A DNA stretch of 64,000 bases from assembly GCF_900108875.1 (NCBI RefSeq), contig NZ_FNYJ01000003.1, positions 579,969 to 643,968 on the forward strand, written 5' to 3'. The DNA is from Pseudomonas sp. NFR16. Its GTDB lineage: Bacteria; Pseudomonadota; Gammaproteobacteria; Pseudomonadales; Pseudomonadaceae. Both the position numbers and the translations under genes were made by a program. Positions within the stretch are counted from its first letter, which is position 1; every line of letters starts with the position of its first letter. Under the pieces are notes generated by a model. It did no database searches. It saw only the letters and a list, made by a program, of their open reading frames with translations, and was not told the origin of the DNA. Positions 45,786 through 54,065 of the stretch are shown here, piece after piece.

Positions 45786-46019
45786 TCAGAATACCCAACG
45801 TTCGGACCGGTCCACTGGAATGGCTTCGTCGCTGTCGTTGGCGAGCATCGCCTGCGAATTATGAGCGGGCATTGCTGCAAAACGAGGTGCCTGTTTCACC
45901 AGGTAATGCGGTTGAGCGTGAACGGCGACACTCTCAGCCTTGCTCCCATCATCCTGAAAATGGAAAGCGACGATTGCGATGAGCGCGGCGGCGTTCAGCA
46001 AAGTGAGGGTCATGTTCAT
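45786..46019 (-). CDS. Small exported or membrane-anchored protein
   Basis: The 77-residue product starts with a hydrophobic segment (MNMTLTLLNAAALIAIVAFH), then a polar, His- and Asp-containing domain (HAQPHYLVKQAPRF, MLANDSDEAIPVDRSERWVF). A non-cleaved anchor is likely. AAGG lies eight bases before the ATG. I do not recognise the family. With the downstream small membrane protein it may form a two-gene unit. Confidence 0.55.
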   Translation of the reverse strand: MNMTLTLLNAAALIAIVAFHFQDDGSKAESVAVHAQPHYLVKQAPRFAAMPAHNSQAMLANDSDEAIPVDRSERWVF

Positions 46020-46331
46020 CTCGGGTACCTTCGCTTGAAATTGATTTTGAAGGGGTAATGCGCGAGAAGGGATAATGCAGTCTGCATGCCAAACATTTTA
46101 AGAATAAAAACGCCTTTAAATCAATGGCTTAGCAACGTAATGGCAGCGGTGTAGGTTGCGTTTTGCAATGAGGGCATTCTGCCGCATTGCATTTTGCATG
46201 ACGCGATTTTTTGCCTCGTCAAACGTCCGGCGGACTACAGCCTAAAAAGCCAATGACGACATGACAAAACAATGGCTTGCCGTTAACATGCACGCCGTCC
46301 CGCTGGCGCCATTCAGAGCGTCAGCATCAGT
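46020..46331. other. Intergenic region before tRNA-Arg(CCT)
   Basis: About 310 bases, A/T-rich around 46090-46130. It has no gene. A run AACAATGGCTTGCCGTTAAC near 46267 could include the tRNA promoter, but no clear -35/-10 pair stands out. Confidence 0.35.
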
Positions 46332-46408
46332 GTCTCAGTAGCTCAATTGGATAGAGCATCCCCCTCCTAAGGGGAAGGTTGCAGGTTCGAACCCCGCCTG
46401 GGACACCA
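46332..46408 (+). tRNA. tRNA-Arg (CCT)
   Basis: A 77-base cloverleaf: acceptor GTCTCAG pairs with CTGGGAC (one G-T pair), anticodon loop CTCCTAA (CCT, reads AGG), encoded CCA. The T-stem GCAGG/CCCGC contains an A-C mismatch at the middle pair (51-63), which is unusual. Confidence 0.93.
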
Positions 46409-46484
46409 TTCTGAATGCGCCCCTCAAATTCCTCATCCGCGCTTACATCCCGACCTCGTGCGCCAGTGCCTTTGTGCGGATATA

Positions 46485-46521
46485 TAAAAAGCCCCGCGCA
46501 GATTGCTCTGGCGGGGCTTTA
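46485..46521. terminator. Bidirectional terminator between tRNA-Arg(CCT) and mqo
   Basis: AAAAAGCCCCGC ... GCGGGGCTTTATT, a 7-bp GC stem with a 13-base loop and A/T runs on both sides. Confidence 0.8.
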
Positions 46522-46567
46522 TTGACCTTCCTGCGACGGTTGCCGACGCAGGGTAGTCAGGCGCGAG

Positions 46568-48205
46568 TTACAGCGCCATGTCGTTCGCGGGCTTGCTTTC
46601 GGCCGGCTTGGACGGCGCGGTGCTGGTGCCGACGCTCTGGTCGATGACCGGAGGCTTGCCCAGTTGCAGCACTTCTGCGGTGTAGTTCCATTCCTGCTGA
46701 ACCGCGGCTGGCGAATCGTTCAGCTTGGTGCCATAGCTCGGCACGATCTGACGAATTTTCGCTTGCCATTCCGGCGTCGCGACCTGGGTCTTGAAGATCC
46801 TTTCCAGCACGTTCAGCATGATCGGTGCAGCGGTCGACGCACCTGGCGATGCGCCCAGCAGAGCGGCGATGCTGCCGTCCTGTGAAGAGACGACCTCGGT
46901 ACCCAGTTTCAACACGCCGCCTTTATCTGCGTCGCGCTTGATGATCTGCACACGCTGACCGGCTTGCCACAGGCGCCAGTCTTCTTTCTTGGCGTGCGGG
47001 AAGTATTCCTGCAGCGCTTTGAAGCGATCATCATCGGACAGCATCAACTGGCCGGCAAGGTATTCAACCAGCGGGTACTGCTCGATACCCACTTTGGTCA
47101 TCGGCCAGAAGTTATGGGTAGTCATGCTGCTGAACAGGTCCAGGTAGGAACCTTCTTTCAGGAACTTGGTGGAGAAGGTCGCGAACGGGCCAAACAGGAT
47201 GACGCGCTTGCCGTCGAGTACGCGGGTGTCCAGGTGCGGGACCGACATGGGCGGGGCGCCAGTGGAGGCGATGCCGTAGGCCTTGGCCATGTGCTGCATG
47301 GCGACGGTCGGGTTCTCGGTCACCAGGAACGAGCCGCCGACCGGGAAGCCTGCGTATTCCTGCGCTTCCGGAATGCCGGATTTCTGCAGCAGCTTCAACG
47401 CACCGCCGCCTGCGCCGATGAACAGGAACTTGGCATCGGTACCGGATGTGGTGCCGTCTTTCAGGTTCTTGTATTCGACGTGCCACGAGCCGTCTTCGTT
47501 ACGGGTAATGTCGTTGACTTCACTGGACAGCTTCAGGTCGAAGTTCGGACGAGTCTGCAGGTAGGACACGTACTGACGGGTGACTTCACCCCAGTTGACG
47601 TCGGTGCCGATCGGTGTCCAGGTGGTCGCCAGCTTCTGGCTCGGGTCGCGACCTTCCATCATCAGCGGGACCCACTTGGCGATCTGCACCGGGTCTTCGG
47701 AGTATTGCATCGGGCGGAACAGCGGGCTGGCTTGCAGTGCGTCGTAACGCTTTTTCAGGAATTTGATGTTGTCATCGCCCCACACGAAGCTCATGTGCGG
47801 CGTGGTGTTGATAAACGAAGGCGGGTTCTTCAGGACGCTCTGGCGCACTTGCCAGGACAGGAACTGACGGGTCACCTGGAAGGCTTCGTTGATTTCGATA
47901 GCCTTGGAAATGTTGACCTTGCCGTCTTTGTCTTCTGGCGTGTAGTTCAGCTCGGCCAGGCCGGAGTGACCGGTACCGGCGTTGTTCCAGCCGTTGGAGC
48001 TTTCTTCGGCGACGGCGTCCAGACGCTCGACCATTTCCATCGACCAGCCCGGTTCCAGCTCGTTGAGCCAGACACCCAGGGTCGAACTCATGATGCCGCC
48101 GCCGATCAACAGCACGTCGACTTTTTTGCTCTCGGCAGCGTGGGCTTGCAGGAAGGTCGCCGAAATCGCCAGACCCAGCAGGGCCTTGCTCGTTTTCTTG
48201 AACAT
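46568..48205 (-). CDS. mqo: Malate:quinone oxidoreductase with signal-like N-terminus
   Basis: Mqo oxidises L-malate to oxaloacetate and passes electrons to the quinone pool. The 545-residue product carries the FAD-binding LLIGGGIMSSTLGVWLNELE (about 32-51) and the C-terminal Mqo block SIAALLGASPGASTAAPIML. Unlike the classical roughly 500-residue cytosolic-face enzyme, it begins with a signal-peptide-like MFKKTSKALLGLAISATFLQ ending AHA-AE, and has a Pro/Ser/Lys-rich tail. The extended form is found in other pseudomonads. The ATG 17 codons upstream is rejected. Confidence 0.93.
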   Translation of the reverse strand: MFKKTSKALLGLAISATFLQAHAAESKKVDVLLIGGGIMSSTLGVWLNELEPGWSMEMVERLDAVAEESSNGWNNAGTGHSGLAELNYTPEDKDGKVNISKAIEINEAFQVTRQFLSWQVRQSVLKNPPSFINTTPHMSFVWGDDNIKFLKKRYDALQASPLFRPMQYSEDPVQIAKWVPLMMEGRDPSQKLATTWTPIGTDVNWGEVTRQYVSYLQTRPNFDLKLSSEVNDITRNEDGSWHVEYKNLKDGTTSGTDAKFLFIGAGGGALKLLQKSGIPEAQEYAGFPVGGSFLVTENPTVAMQHMAKAYGIASTGAPPMSVPHLDTRVLDGKRVILFGPFATFSTKFLKEGSYLDLFSSMTTHNFWPMTKVGIEQYPLVEYLAGQLMLSDDDRFKALQEYFPHAKKEDWRLWQAGQRVQIIKRDADKGGVLKLGTEVVSSQDGSIAALLGASPGASTAAPIMLNVLERIFKTQVATPEWQAKIRQIVPSYGTKLNDSPAAVQQEWNYTAEVLQLGKPPVIDQSVGTSTAPSKPAESKPANDMAL

Positions 48206-48490
48206 TGAGTCATCCAATAGATAGAAAGTTATCCGCCTGCAGCATTCGTTGCGCAACGTCCTGTTAGCTGGCGCCGGGTGGGGCGCAAACGTCAGACAGG
48301 CTTCGCTCTCGGAAGACGCGGAGGAAAGGGTCAGGAGGCCAGTGAAGCGGTCGACCTCCAGTTCTATGTCCCTCGGTGCTGGCTTTTTATTCGATCATTG
48401 GATTCAGCAGCTTGAGTAAACATCAATCGCCGCAGGACTCGGTCATCAGGTCCAAGCGTGTCTGCGGCGGGGCGGCGATTGTACCCGAAA

Positions 48491-48511
48491 TGTGATTTAC
48501 GACAAATCACA
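48491..48511. promoter_or_regulatory. Perfect inverted repeat in the mqo upstream region
   Basis: TGTGATTT-ACGAC-AAATCACA, an 8-5-8 perfect palindrome, about 290 bases before mqo in the 396-base gap. It looks like a dimeric-regulator operator. The half-site TGTGA recalls Vfr/CRP, but the spacing is wrong for that family. Nothing else with gene character was seen in this gap. Confidence 0.45.
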
Positions 48512-48568
48512 GGACGATTTAGTCAATACGCCAATTTGTCTCATGTGGCCATTGCACAGCATTTGCGG

Positions 48569-48592
48569 GAAAACCGGTCCGCTGAACCGGCT
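48569..48592 (-). terminator. Short terminator after the chemoreceptor gene
   Basis: On the minus strand a CCGGT-TCAGCGG-ACCGG stem is followed by TTTT, ten bases after the stop codon. Confidence 0.55.
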
Positions 48593-48601
48593 CCGACCAG
48601 G

Positions 48602-50242
48602 TTACAGCGTGAACTTGCCGACCATCGTGTTGAACGAAACGGCCAGGCGCGACAACTCCTGACTCGACGCGCTGGTCTGGTTTGCGCCAGCGGAAGTCTG
48701 CGCCGACAGGTCCTGAATATTGACCAGGTTGCGGTCCACTTCGCGGGCCACCTGGGCCTGTTCTTCGGCGGCGCTGGCGATCACCAGATTGCGCTCGTTG
48801 ATCTGGCTGACACCTTCGCTGATGCGCTCCAGCGCCCGGCCCGCCTCAGTGGCAAGCGATTGGGTGTTCACCGCGATCGACTGGCTCTTGCCCATCGCCT
48901 GTACGGCCTCTTCGGCCCCGTTGCGCACTTGGGAAATCATCGATTCGATCTCGCCGGTGGACACCTGGGTGCGGTGGGCGAGGGCGCGGACTTCGTCGGC
49001 GACGACCGCAAAACCGCGACCTTGCTCACCTGCGCGAGCGGCTTCGATGGCGGCGTTGAGCGCCAGCAGGTTGGTCTGTTCGGCGATGCCACGGATCACG
49101 TCCAGCACTTTGGTGATGTCCCGGATCTGACCGGCCAATGCTTCGACGCGCTGGGTCGAATCGTTGATTTCCACGGTCATGCTGTTCATCGCCGACACAG
49201 CTTGTTGCACTTGCTGTTGACCCTTGAGCGCGTCCTCAGCCGTTTGCGCGGACACCTGCGATGCGCTGGCGGCATTACGCGCCACTTCCTCGACGGCTGC
49301 TGTCATCTGGTTCACGGCCGTGGCCGCCTGCTGAATTTCGTCGTTCTGGCGCAGCAGGCCTCGGGTGCTGTCGTCGGTGACCACGGTCAACTCTTCAGCG
49401 GCGGAGGCCAGTTGATCCGATGCGCTGGCGATTTGCTGTACGGTGCCCTTCAGGCTGCCTTGCATGTGCGAGAGCGCCTTGAGCAACTGCCCGGTTTCGT
49501 CCTGGCCGCCGGTGGCGATCGGTTGGGTCAGATCGCCGCTGGCAACGCGCGCTGCACTTTCAACGGACTGGTAGATCGGCCGGGTAATCATGCGCGTGAC
49601 GAGCAGTCCCAGGGCGATGGCGCAGATCACGGCGATGATCGAGCCGATGGTCAGAACCAAGGTCACGCGGCTGTTGGTGTCGACGCCCGCTTGCGTCGCT
49701 TCGCTGGCCTGGCGGGCGTTGGATTCGATGATGATTTTCAGCTCGCCCATGGTCTTGCGATAGCTGGGCGTGACGTTGCTGGCGGCAAGTCTGCTGGCTT
49801 GTTCGATGTCGCCGGTCTGGATCACCGCAAGGGTATTCTGCGCTGCGCTGATATATGCGGCCCAGTCGCGCTCGAAGTCGTCACCCGCCGCTTTCTCGTC
49901 TGGCTGCAGCGGCGTGCCGCGATACACCTTGAAGTCGGTCTCGGCCTGAACCTGGTTTTCCTTGAATGACTGCAGCGCCGAGTTGATCTCGTCGGGGCTG
50001 GCCTTGATCGCGCTCAGGCCGATGACTTTGAAAAAGTCGCGGTTGGTGGCAATCACGTTCGCTTTTACGGAATCGACCTTGGTGATCGAGAGCAGATTAT
50101 TGCTGACCGTTTGTTCGAACAATTCGTACAGACGCGAGATACCGGTTTGTCCCAACACGCCCACGATCACAGTGATCAGCGCGCATAGGCAGAATGCCGA
50201 GAGGAGCTTGGACTTCAATTTCAGATTGATCAGCCAGGACAT
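48602..50242 (-). CDS. Methyl-accepting chemotaxis protein
   Basis: The 546-residue receptor has TM1 (about 11-31, LLSAFCLCALITVIVGVLG), a periplasmic four-helix-bundle sensor of about 155 residues, TM2 (about 193-212), a HAMP domain and the cytoplasmic signalling hairpin with the invariant tip RGIAEQTNLLALNAAIEAAR. It signals to CheA/CheW. The ligand is unknown. The ATG at 50242 (MSWLINLKLKSKLL) is chosen as the usual receptor start; a 54-codon upstream frame would include the promoter. A FliA promoter precedes it. Confidence 0.92.
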   Translation of the reverse strand: MSWLINLKLKSKLLSAFCLCALITVIVGVLGQTGISRLYELFEQTVSNNLLSITKVDSVKANVIATNRDFFKVIGLSAIKASPDEINSALQSFKENQVQAETDFKVYRGTPLQPDEKAAGDDFERDWAAYISAAQNTLAVIQTGDIEQASRLAASNVTPSYRKTMGELKIIIESNARQASEATQAGVDTNSRVTLVLTIGSIIAVICAIALGLLVTRMITRPIYQSVESAARVASGDLTQPIATGGQDETGQLLKALSHMQGSLKGTVQQIASASDQLASAAEELTVVTDDSTRGLLRQNDEIQQAATAVNQMTAAVEEVARNAASASQVSAQTAEDALKGQQQVQQAVSAMNSMTVEINDSTQRVEALAGQIRDITKVLDVIRGIAEQTNLLALNAAIEAARAGEQGRGFAVVADEVRALAHRTQVSTGEIESMISQVRNGAEEAVQAMGKSQSIAVNTQSLATEAGRALERISEGVSQINERNLVIASAAEEQAQVAREVDRNLVNIQDLSAQTSAGANQTSASSQELSRLAVSFNTMVGKFTL

Positions 50243-50306
50243 GGACAGTACTCGGGCAAGGAGGAGGGCATGGCGACTGACATCGGTTGTATGCCGCCTT
50301 GCCTGC

Positions 50307-50333
50307 GTATCGGCTAACGGATGACGGACTTTA
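50307..50333 (-). promoter_or_regulatory. Sigma-28 (FliA) promoter of the chemoreceptor gene
   Basis: On the minus strand TAAA, exactly 15 bases, then GCCGATAC: the FliA consensus is TAAA-N15-GCCGATAA, so 11 of 12 positions match. It lies 65 bases before the receptor ATG, linking it to the late flagellar regulon. Confidence 0.85.
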
Positions 50334-50477
50334 CACATTTTGAAACGCTTGCGATGAACGTCGTCATTTGACTTCATTTCTACAAAGTTTGGATCCACGA
50401 TCAACGTGTTACGTCATTCTCGACAGGTGCTCTTAAAGGTCGAACGGGCGGATCACTCGGAGCACACGAGAGCATAC

Positions 50478-50493
50478 TGGCACCGTGGTTGCA
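50478..50493 (+). promoter_or_regulatory. Sigma-54 promoter upstream of the response regulator/TPR gene
   Basis: TGGCAC-N5-TTGCA, an exact match to the -24/-12 consensus, oriented towards the gene at 50714. Transcription would start near 50505, leaving a leader of about 210 bases. Confidence 0.75.
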
Positions 50494-50713
50494 TCGCTTT
50501 TTCCCCTGCTCATCACCTAAGCTTTACCTTCGTGCCGCCGATAACCCGGACGAGCGGCGTCATGCCGCATGCAAACAGGCCTTGGCTAGCGTGAAATAGC
50601 TTGATGGCAAATTGATGTTGGCTATCATCTGCACCGCAAAAAAACGGGCGCTGGCTGGCCGACCTTTCGTGTAACGCCTTCGGGCTATTTTTACTCCCGT
50701 GACAGGAATCTCG

Positions 50714-52318
50714 ATGCTGGCGTGGAACCAAAAAAGCTTTCTGATCGTCGATGATTTCTCCGATTTCCGTAGCTCGGTCAGGTCGATGCTGCGTGAGTTG
50801 GGCGTCAAGGAAGTGGATACCGCTGACACCGGTGAGCAAGCGCTGAAGATGTGCTCGCAGAAGCGCTACGACTTCATCCTGCACGACTTCAATCTGGGTG
50901 ACGGCAAGAAAAATGGACAGCAGGTGCTTGAAGACCTGATGACCGACAAGCTGATCAGCCACGAAAGTGTCTTCGTCATGGTCACGGCGGAAAACAGCCA
51001 GGCCATGGTCATGAGTGCCCTGGAGTGGGAGCCGGATGCCTATCTGACGAAGCCTTTCAACCGCGCCAGTCTGGCTCAGCGACTGGAAAAGATCGTTCAG
51101 CGCAAAAATCTGCTCAAACCGATCCTGCAGGCGCTCGACCGCGGCAAGCCCGCCGAGGTGCTGGCGGCCTGCGTGAACCTGACCAAACAGGACCCACGTT
51201 TTGCGCCGCTCTGTCTGCGCTACAAAGCCGATGCGCTGCGTGACCTCAATCAGCACGAGCCGCTGGAAGCATTTCTCAAGTCGATCCTCGCAGACCGCCC
51301 GCAGCCCTGGGCATTCGCCGCGCTCGGCAAGCTGCTGTTCAAGCGCGGTCGCAATGCCGAGGCGCAAACGGTTTACGAAGAGGCCATCCGCACGTTCAAC
51401 ACCATGCCCGTGTTGTTCGACGGTCTGGCAGACGTATTGATGGCCAGCGGTGATAACCGCCGTGCGCAAAAGATGCTCGAAGAGGCCGTGCGGCTGTCGC
51501 CGTACGCCGTGCGCCGTCAGCGTCTGCTGGGCAAGCTGGCGCTGGAAAACCAGGATTTCGACGGCGCGTCCAAGGCCTATCGTCAGGCGGTCTCGCAGGG
51601 GCAGTTTTCCCGCTTCAAGGATCCTGAAACCAATCTGGGCCTGGCGCAGGCCTTGATCAGTCGCGGCGGCGAGCGTGGTCTGGATGCGCGCACCCGCGTG
51701 GAGATCAACCAGACCCTGAGCGAAGTCGCCAAGGAACACACCAACGACGCCGGCCTGCAAGTGCGTGCGCGCCTGATGAAGGCGACCAGCGTGGCGTCGT
51801 CGGACCCGGAAATGGCGGCCAAGCTGACCGAGCAGGCGATGGCGCGGCTGGAAGGCATGGAGCAGTTTCTCAGTGCCGACGCAGCGCTTGCCGTGGCATC
51901 GCAGCTCAAGCAGCTGGGCCAGGAGGCGGCCGGCGCCGGCGTGCTGAAAAGCTGTGCGGAAATCTACGGCGATGATCCGACCGTGATGCAGAGCATCGCC
52001 AAACAGACCGATGACCCGGAAATCCTCAGCGCCGGCAAGGCCGCGGTCGATCTCAATATGCAGGGCATTCGCAGCTACCGCGCGGGCAAACTGGGGGAAG
52101 CCCAGGACATGTTCCGCCAGGCGCTGGCGCTGCAGCCGAAGAACATCAGTATCGCGTTGAACATGGCTCAGTCGCTGCTGCACATGGGCGTGCAGAACCT
52201 GGACACGGCTAGCCTGCAAGAGTGTCAGAACAGTCTGAAGATGGTCGGGAAAATGCCCGAGACCGACCCTCGATACGACCGATATCAGAAACTGCGACTC
52301 AGGGCATTCGGCGAATGA
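50714..52318 (+). CDS. Response regulator with TPR-type output domain
   Basis: The 534-residue product starts with a CheY-like receiver (about 1-125: SFLIVDDFSDFRSSVRSMLR, phospho-acceptor D58 in FILHDFNLGDG, YLTKPF at the end). About 400 residues of helical repeats with TPR character follow (ALGKLLFKRGRNAEAQTVYE; YRAGKLGEAQDMFRQALALQ). There is no DNA-binding or GGDEF domain, so the output is presumably protein-protein contact. ATG at 50714 has AGGAA five bases upstream; a GTG five codons earlier is less likely. The stop overlaps the kinase start (ATGA). Confidence 0.9.
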   Translation: MLAWNQKSFLIVDDFSDFRSSVRSMLRELGVKEVDTADTGEQALKMCSQKRYDFILHDFNLGDGKKNGQQVLEDLMTDKLISHESVFVMVTAENSQAMVMSALEWEPDAYLTKPFNRASLAQRLEKIVQRKNLLKPILQALDRGKPAEVLAACVNLTKQDPRFAPLCLRYKADALRDLNQHEPLEAFLKSILADRPQPWAFAALGKLLFKRGRNAEAQTVYEEAIRTFNTMPVLFDGLADVLMASGDNRRAQKMLEEAVRLSPYAVRRQRLLGKLALENQDFDGASKAYRQAVSQGQFSRFKDPETNLGLAQALISRGGERGLDARTRVEINQTLSEVAKEHTNDAGLQVRARLMKATSVASSDPEMAAKLTEQAMARLEGMEQFLSADAALAVASQLKQLGQEAAGAGVLKSCAEIYGDDPTVMQSIAKQTDDPEILSAGKAAVDLNMQGIRSYRAGKLGEAQDMFRQALALQPKNISIALNMAQSLLHMGVQNLDTASLQECQNSLKMVGKMPETDPRYDRYQKLRLRAFGE

Positions 52319-53007
52319 CGGATCAGCAACCGGGGCTCGACTTTTCGATGGTGATCGCCTCCACCGTTCACGACATGAAAAATTCCCTGGCATCGCTGAT
52401 TCAGGCCCACGGACAGTGGATCAGACAGTTGCCCGAGGCTCAGCGCGGCACGCCGGAACAGGGCGTGATCGATTACGAATTTGCGCACCTGAACGGCATG
52501 CTCGTGCAACTGCTCGGTCTGTACAAGCTGGGCGTGAATCAGCTGCCTTTGCGGCCGGATTATCATGAGCTGGACGACTTCATCGAAGCTCAGCTGGCGC
52601 TGCATCAGGAGGTGCTCGACAGTCGCGGGATCGCGGCCCGTTTGCAGATCGACGATTTCGGCCTGCCGGGTTTCTTCGATCGCGAGCTGGTGGGGTCGGT
52701 GATTTCCAATGTGGTCATCAACGCTATCCGCTACGCGCGCGCTGAGGTGCTGATCAAGGCAGGGCAAGTCGGCGAGCAATTGGTGATCACGGTCAACGAC
52801 GACGGCCCGGGCTTCCCTGTGCACATGATCGAACAGCAGAGCGACTATGTGCTGGGCATCAATCAAAGCAGCGGCAGCACTGGTCTGGGGTTGTATTTCG
52901 CAGCGAATATCGCACGCCAGCACCAGCGCCAGGGCGTACACGGTCATATTGAAATTGCCAACGGCGGCGAACTCGGCGGAGGCCTGTTCAGCATCTACCT
53001 GCCCTGA
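52315..53007 (+). CDS. Soluble minimal histidine kinase
   Basis: The 230-residue kinase has no membrane segment or sensor domain. The phospho-acceptor is H19 in ASTVHDMKNSLASLI, the N box is NVVINAIRYA, and the G boxes are DDGPGFP and GSTGLGLYFA. It overlaps the response regulator by four bases, so the two form a cognate pair. Lacking its own sensor, it is probably driven by a partner or by the TPR regulator. Confidence 0.9.
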   Translation: MTDQQPGLDFSMVIASTVHDMKNSLASLIQAHGQWIRQLPEAQRGTPEQGVIDYEFAHLNGMLVQLLGLYKLGVNQLPLRPDYHELDDFIEAQLALHQEVLDSRGIAARLQIDDFGLPGFFDRELVGSVISNVVINAIRYARAEVLIKAGQVGEQLVITVNDDGPGFPVHMIEQQSDYVLGINQSSGSTGLGLYFAANIARQHQRQGVHGHIEIANGGELGGGLFSIYLP

Positions 53008-53096
53008 CATGCGGGGCGCTTCTCTGAGGTCGACAACCGATCAGACGCTTGCGGGCTGAAAACGGACCCCTGACTGCATGCGTGGTTTTCGCGCAG

Positions 53097-53819
53097 TTAC
53101 AGTTTCAGGCTTTGCCCCAGCACTGCGTTCAGCGCATTGCGCGCATCATCCAGCTGCACAAGCGTTGCGTGATGGGCGCCAAGGGCGTCGCGGTTTTCGA
53201 TGGCGGTGAGAATCGCACGATGCCGCGGCAGCGCAAGCTCATGCAGATTCGGGCGTTTGTTGGAGTGCTTGAGCGCCTCGCGCAGGGCCAGTGAAAGCAT
53301 GTTGCACAGATGCGCCAGCAGATCGTTATGGGTCGCGTCGGCGATGCGGCTGTGGAAATCAAGATCCGGTTGCAGCACGTCCTCGACGGTCGGTGCCGCC
53401 GCCATACGCTCGTAGGCTTCGCCGATGGCATCGATTTCGTCCGGCGTCGCATGCTGCGCCGCCAGGGCTGCGGCGGCCGGTTCTATGATGCTGCGCACGC
53501 TGGTCAACAGGGTAAAAAACTCGTTCTGGGGCGAGCTTTGCATCAACCAGTGCAACACGTCGGGGTCGAGGATGTGCCACTCACGACGGGGTTTGACCAC
53601 CGTCCCGACGCGAGGCCGCGAATAGACCAGCCCTTTGGCGACCAGCACGCGGGTGGCTTCGCGCAGCACCGGCCGACTGACCGCGTATTCCTCGCAGAGC
53701 AGGGCTTCGGCAGGAAGCTTGTCGTCAGGTTTGAAACGGCCTGAAACGATCTGCATGCCGATGTCCTGGACGATGCGCGAATGCATGCTTTTACGGTCGG
53801 AGGGCTTACGGTAATCCAT
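53097..53819 (-). CDS. GntR/FadR-family regulator of the pentonate cluster
   Basis: The 240-residue product has a winged helix (about 10-78, AEALLCEEYAVSRPVLREAT) and an FCD ligand domain (about 98-225) with metal-ligand-like DLDFHSRI, LPRHRAIL and GAHHATL. FCD regulators of this group bind sugar acids and repress dehydratase/aldolase genes. It lies downstream of the dehydratase on the same strand, and palindromes that could be its operator sit at 55898-55915. The effector is inferred to be the pentonate or its keto-acid. Confidence 0.9.
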   Translation of the reverse strand: MDYRKPSDRKSMHSRIVQDIGMQIVSGRFKPDDKLPAEALLCEEYAVSRPVLREATRVLVAKGLVYSRPRVGTVVKPRREWHILDPDVLHWLMQSSPQNEFFTLLTSVRSIIEPAAAALAAQHATPDEIDAIGEAYERMAAAPTVEDVLQPDLDFHSRIADATHNDLLAHLCNMLSLALREALKHSNKRPNLHELALPRHRAILTAIENRDALGAHHATLVQLDDARNALNAVLGQSLKL

Positions 53820-53949
53820 GGGGCGGGGAGCGATCCTGAGCGGTGAATGCCGCGCATCATAGCATTGGCGATCAAGTCAGGGCGCGGGCAGGAAATGTCC
53901 GGGATTTTACGGCTGAACAAACTGGAAGCTCGCGACTGGCGGAGAACCT

Positions 53950-54038
53950 TCAAGAGCGAGCTTGCTCGCGAAAACGTCAGTCCTGCCACTGCACCTTCAG
54001 TGGCTGAGCGTCAGCATTCGCGAGCAAGCTCGTTCCAA
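53950..54038. repeat. REP/BIME pair, GCGAGCTTGCTCGCGA type
   Basis: Arms AGAGCGAGCTTGCTCGCGAA and ATTCGCGAGCAAGCTCGTTC are opposed in the gap between the dehydratase and its regulator gene. Confidence 0.85.
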
Positions 54039-54065
54039 CCGGTCACGCGTTGGCCACCCTGGCCG

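Noticed and set aside
41852..46408. Genomic island integrated at one of the tRNA genes
   Set aside because: No integrase, no direct repeat of a tRNA 3' end and no composition shift was seen; the genes between are core Pseudomonas genes.
48491..48511. Reading the mqo palindrome as a Vfr/CRP site
   Set aside because: CRP-type sites have TGTGA-N6-TCACA; here the half-sites are 11 bases apart.
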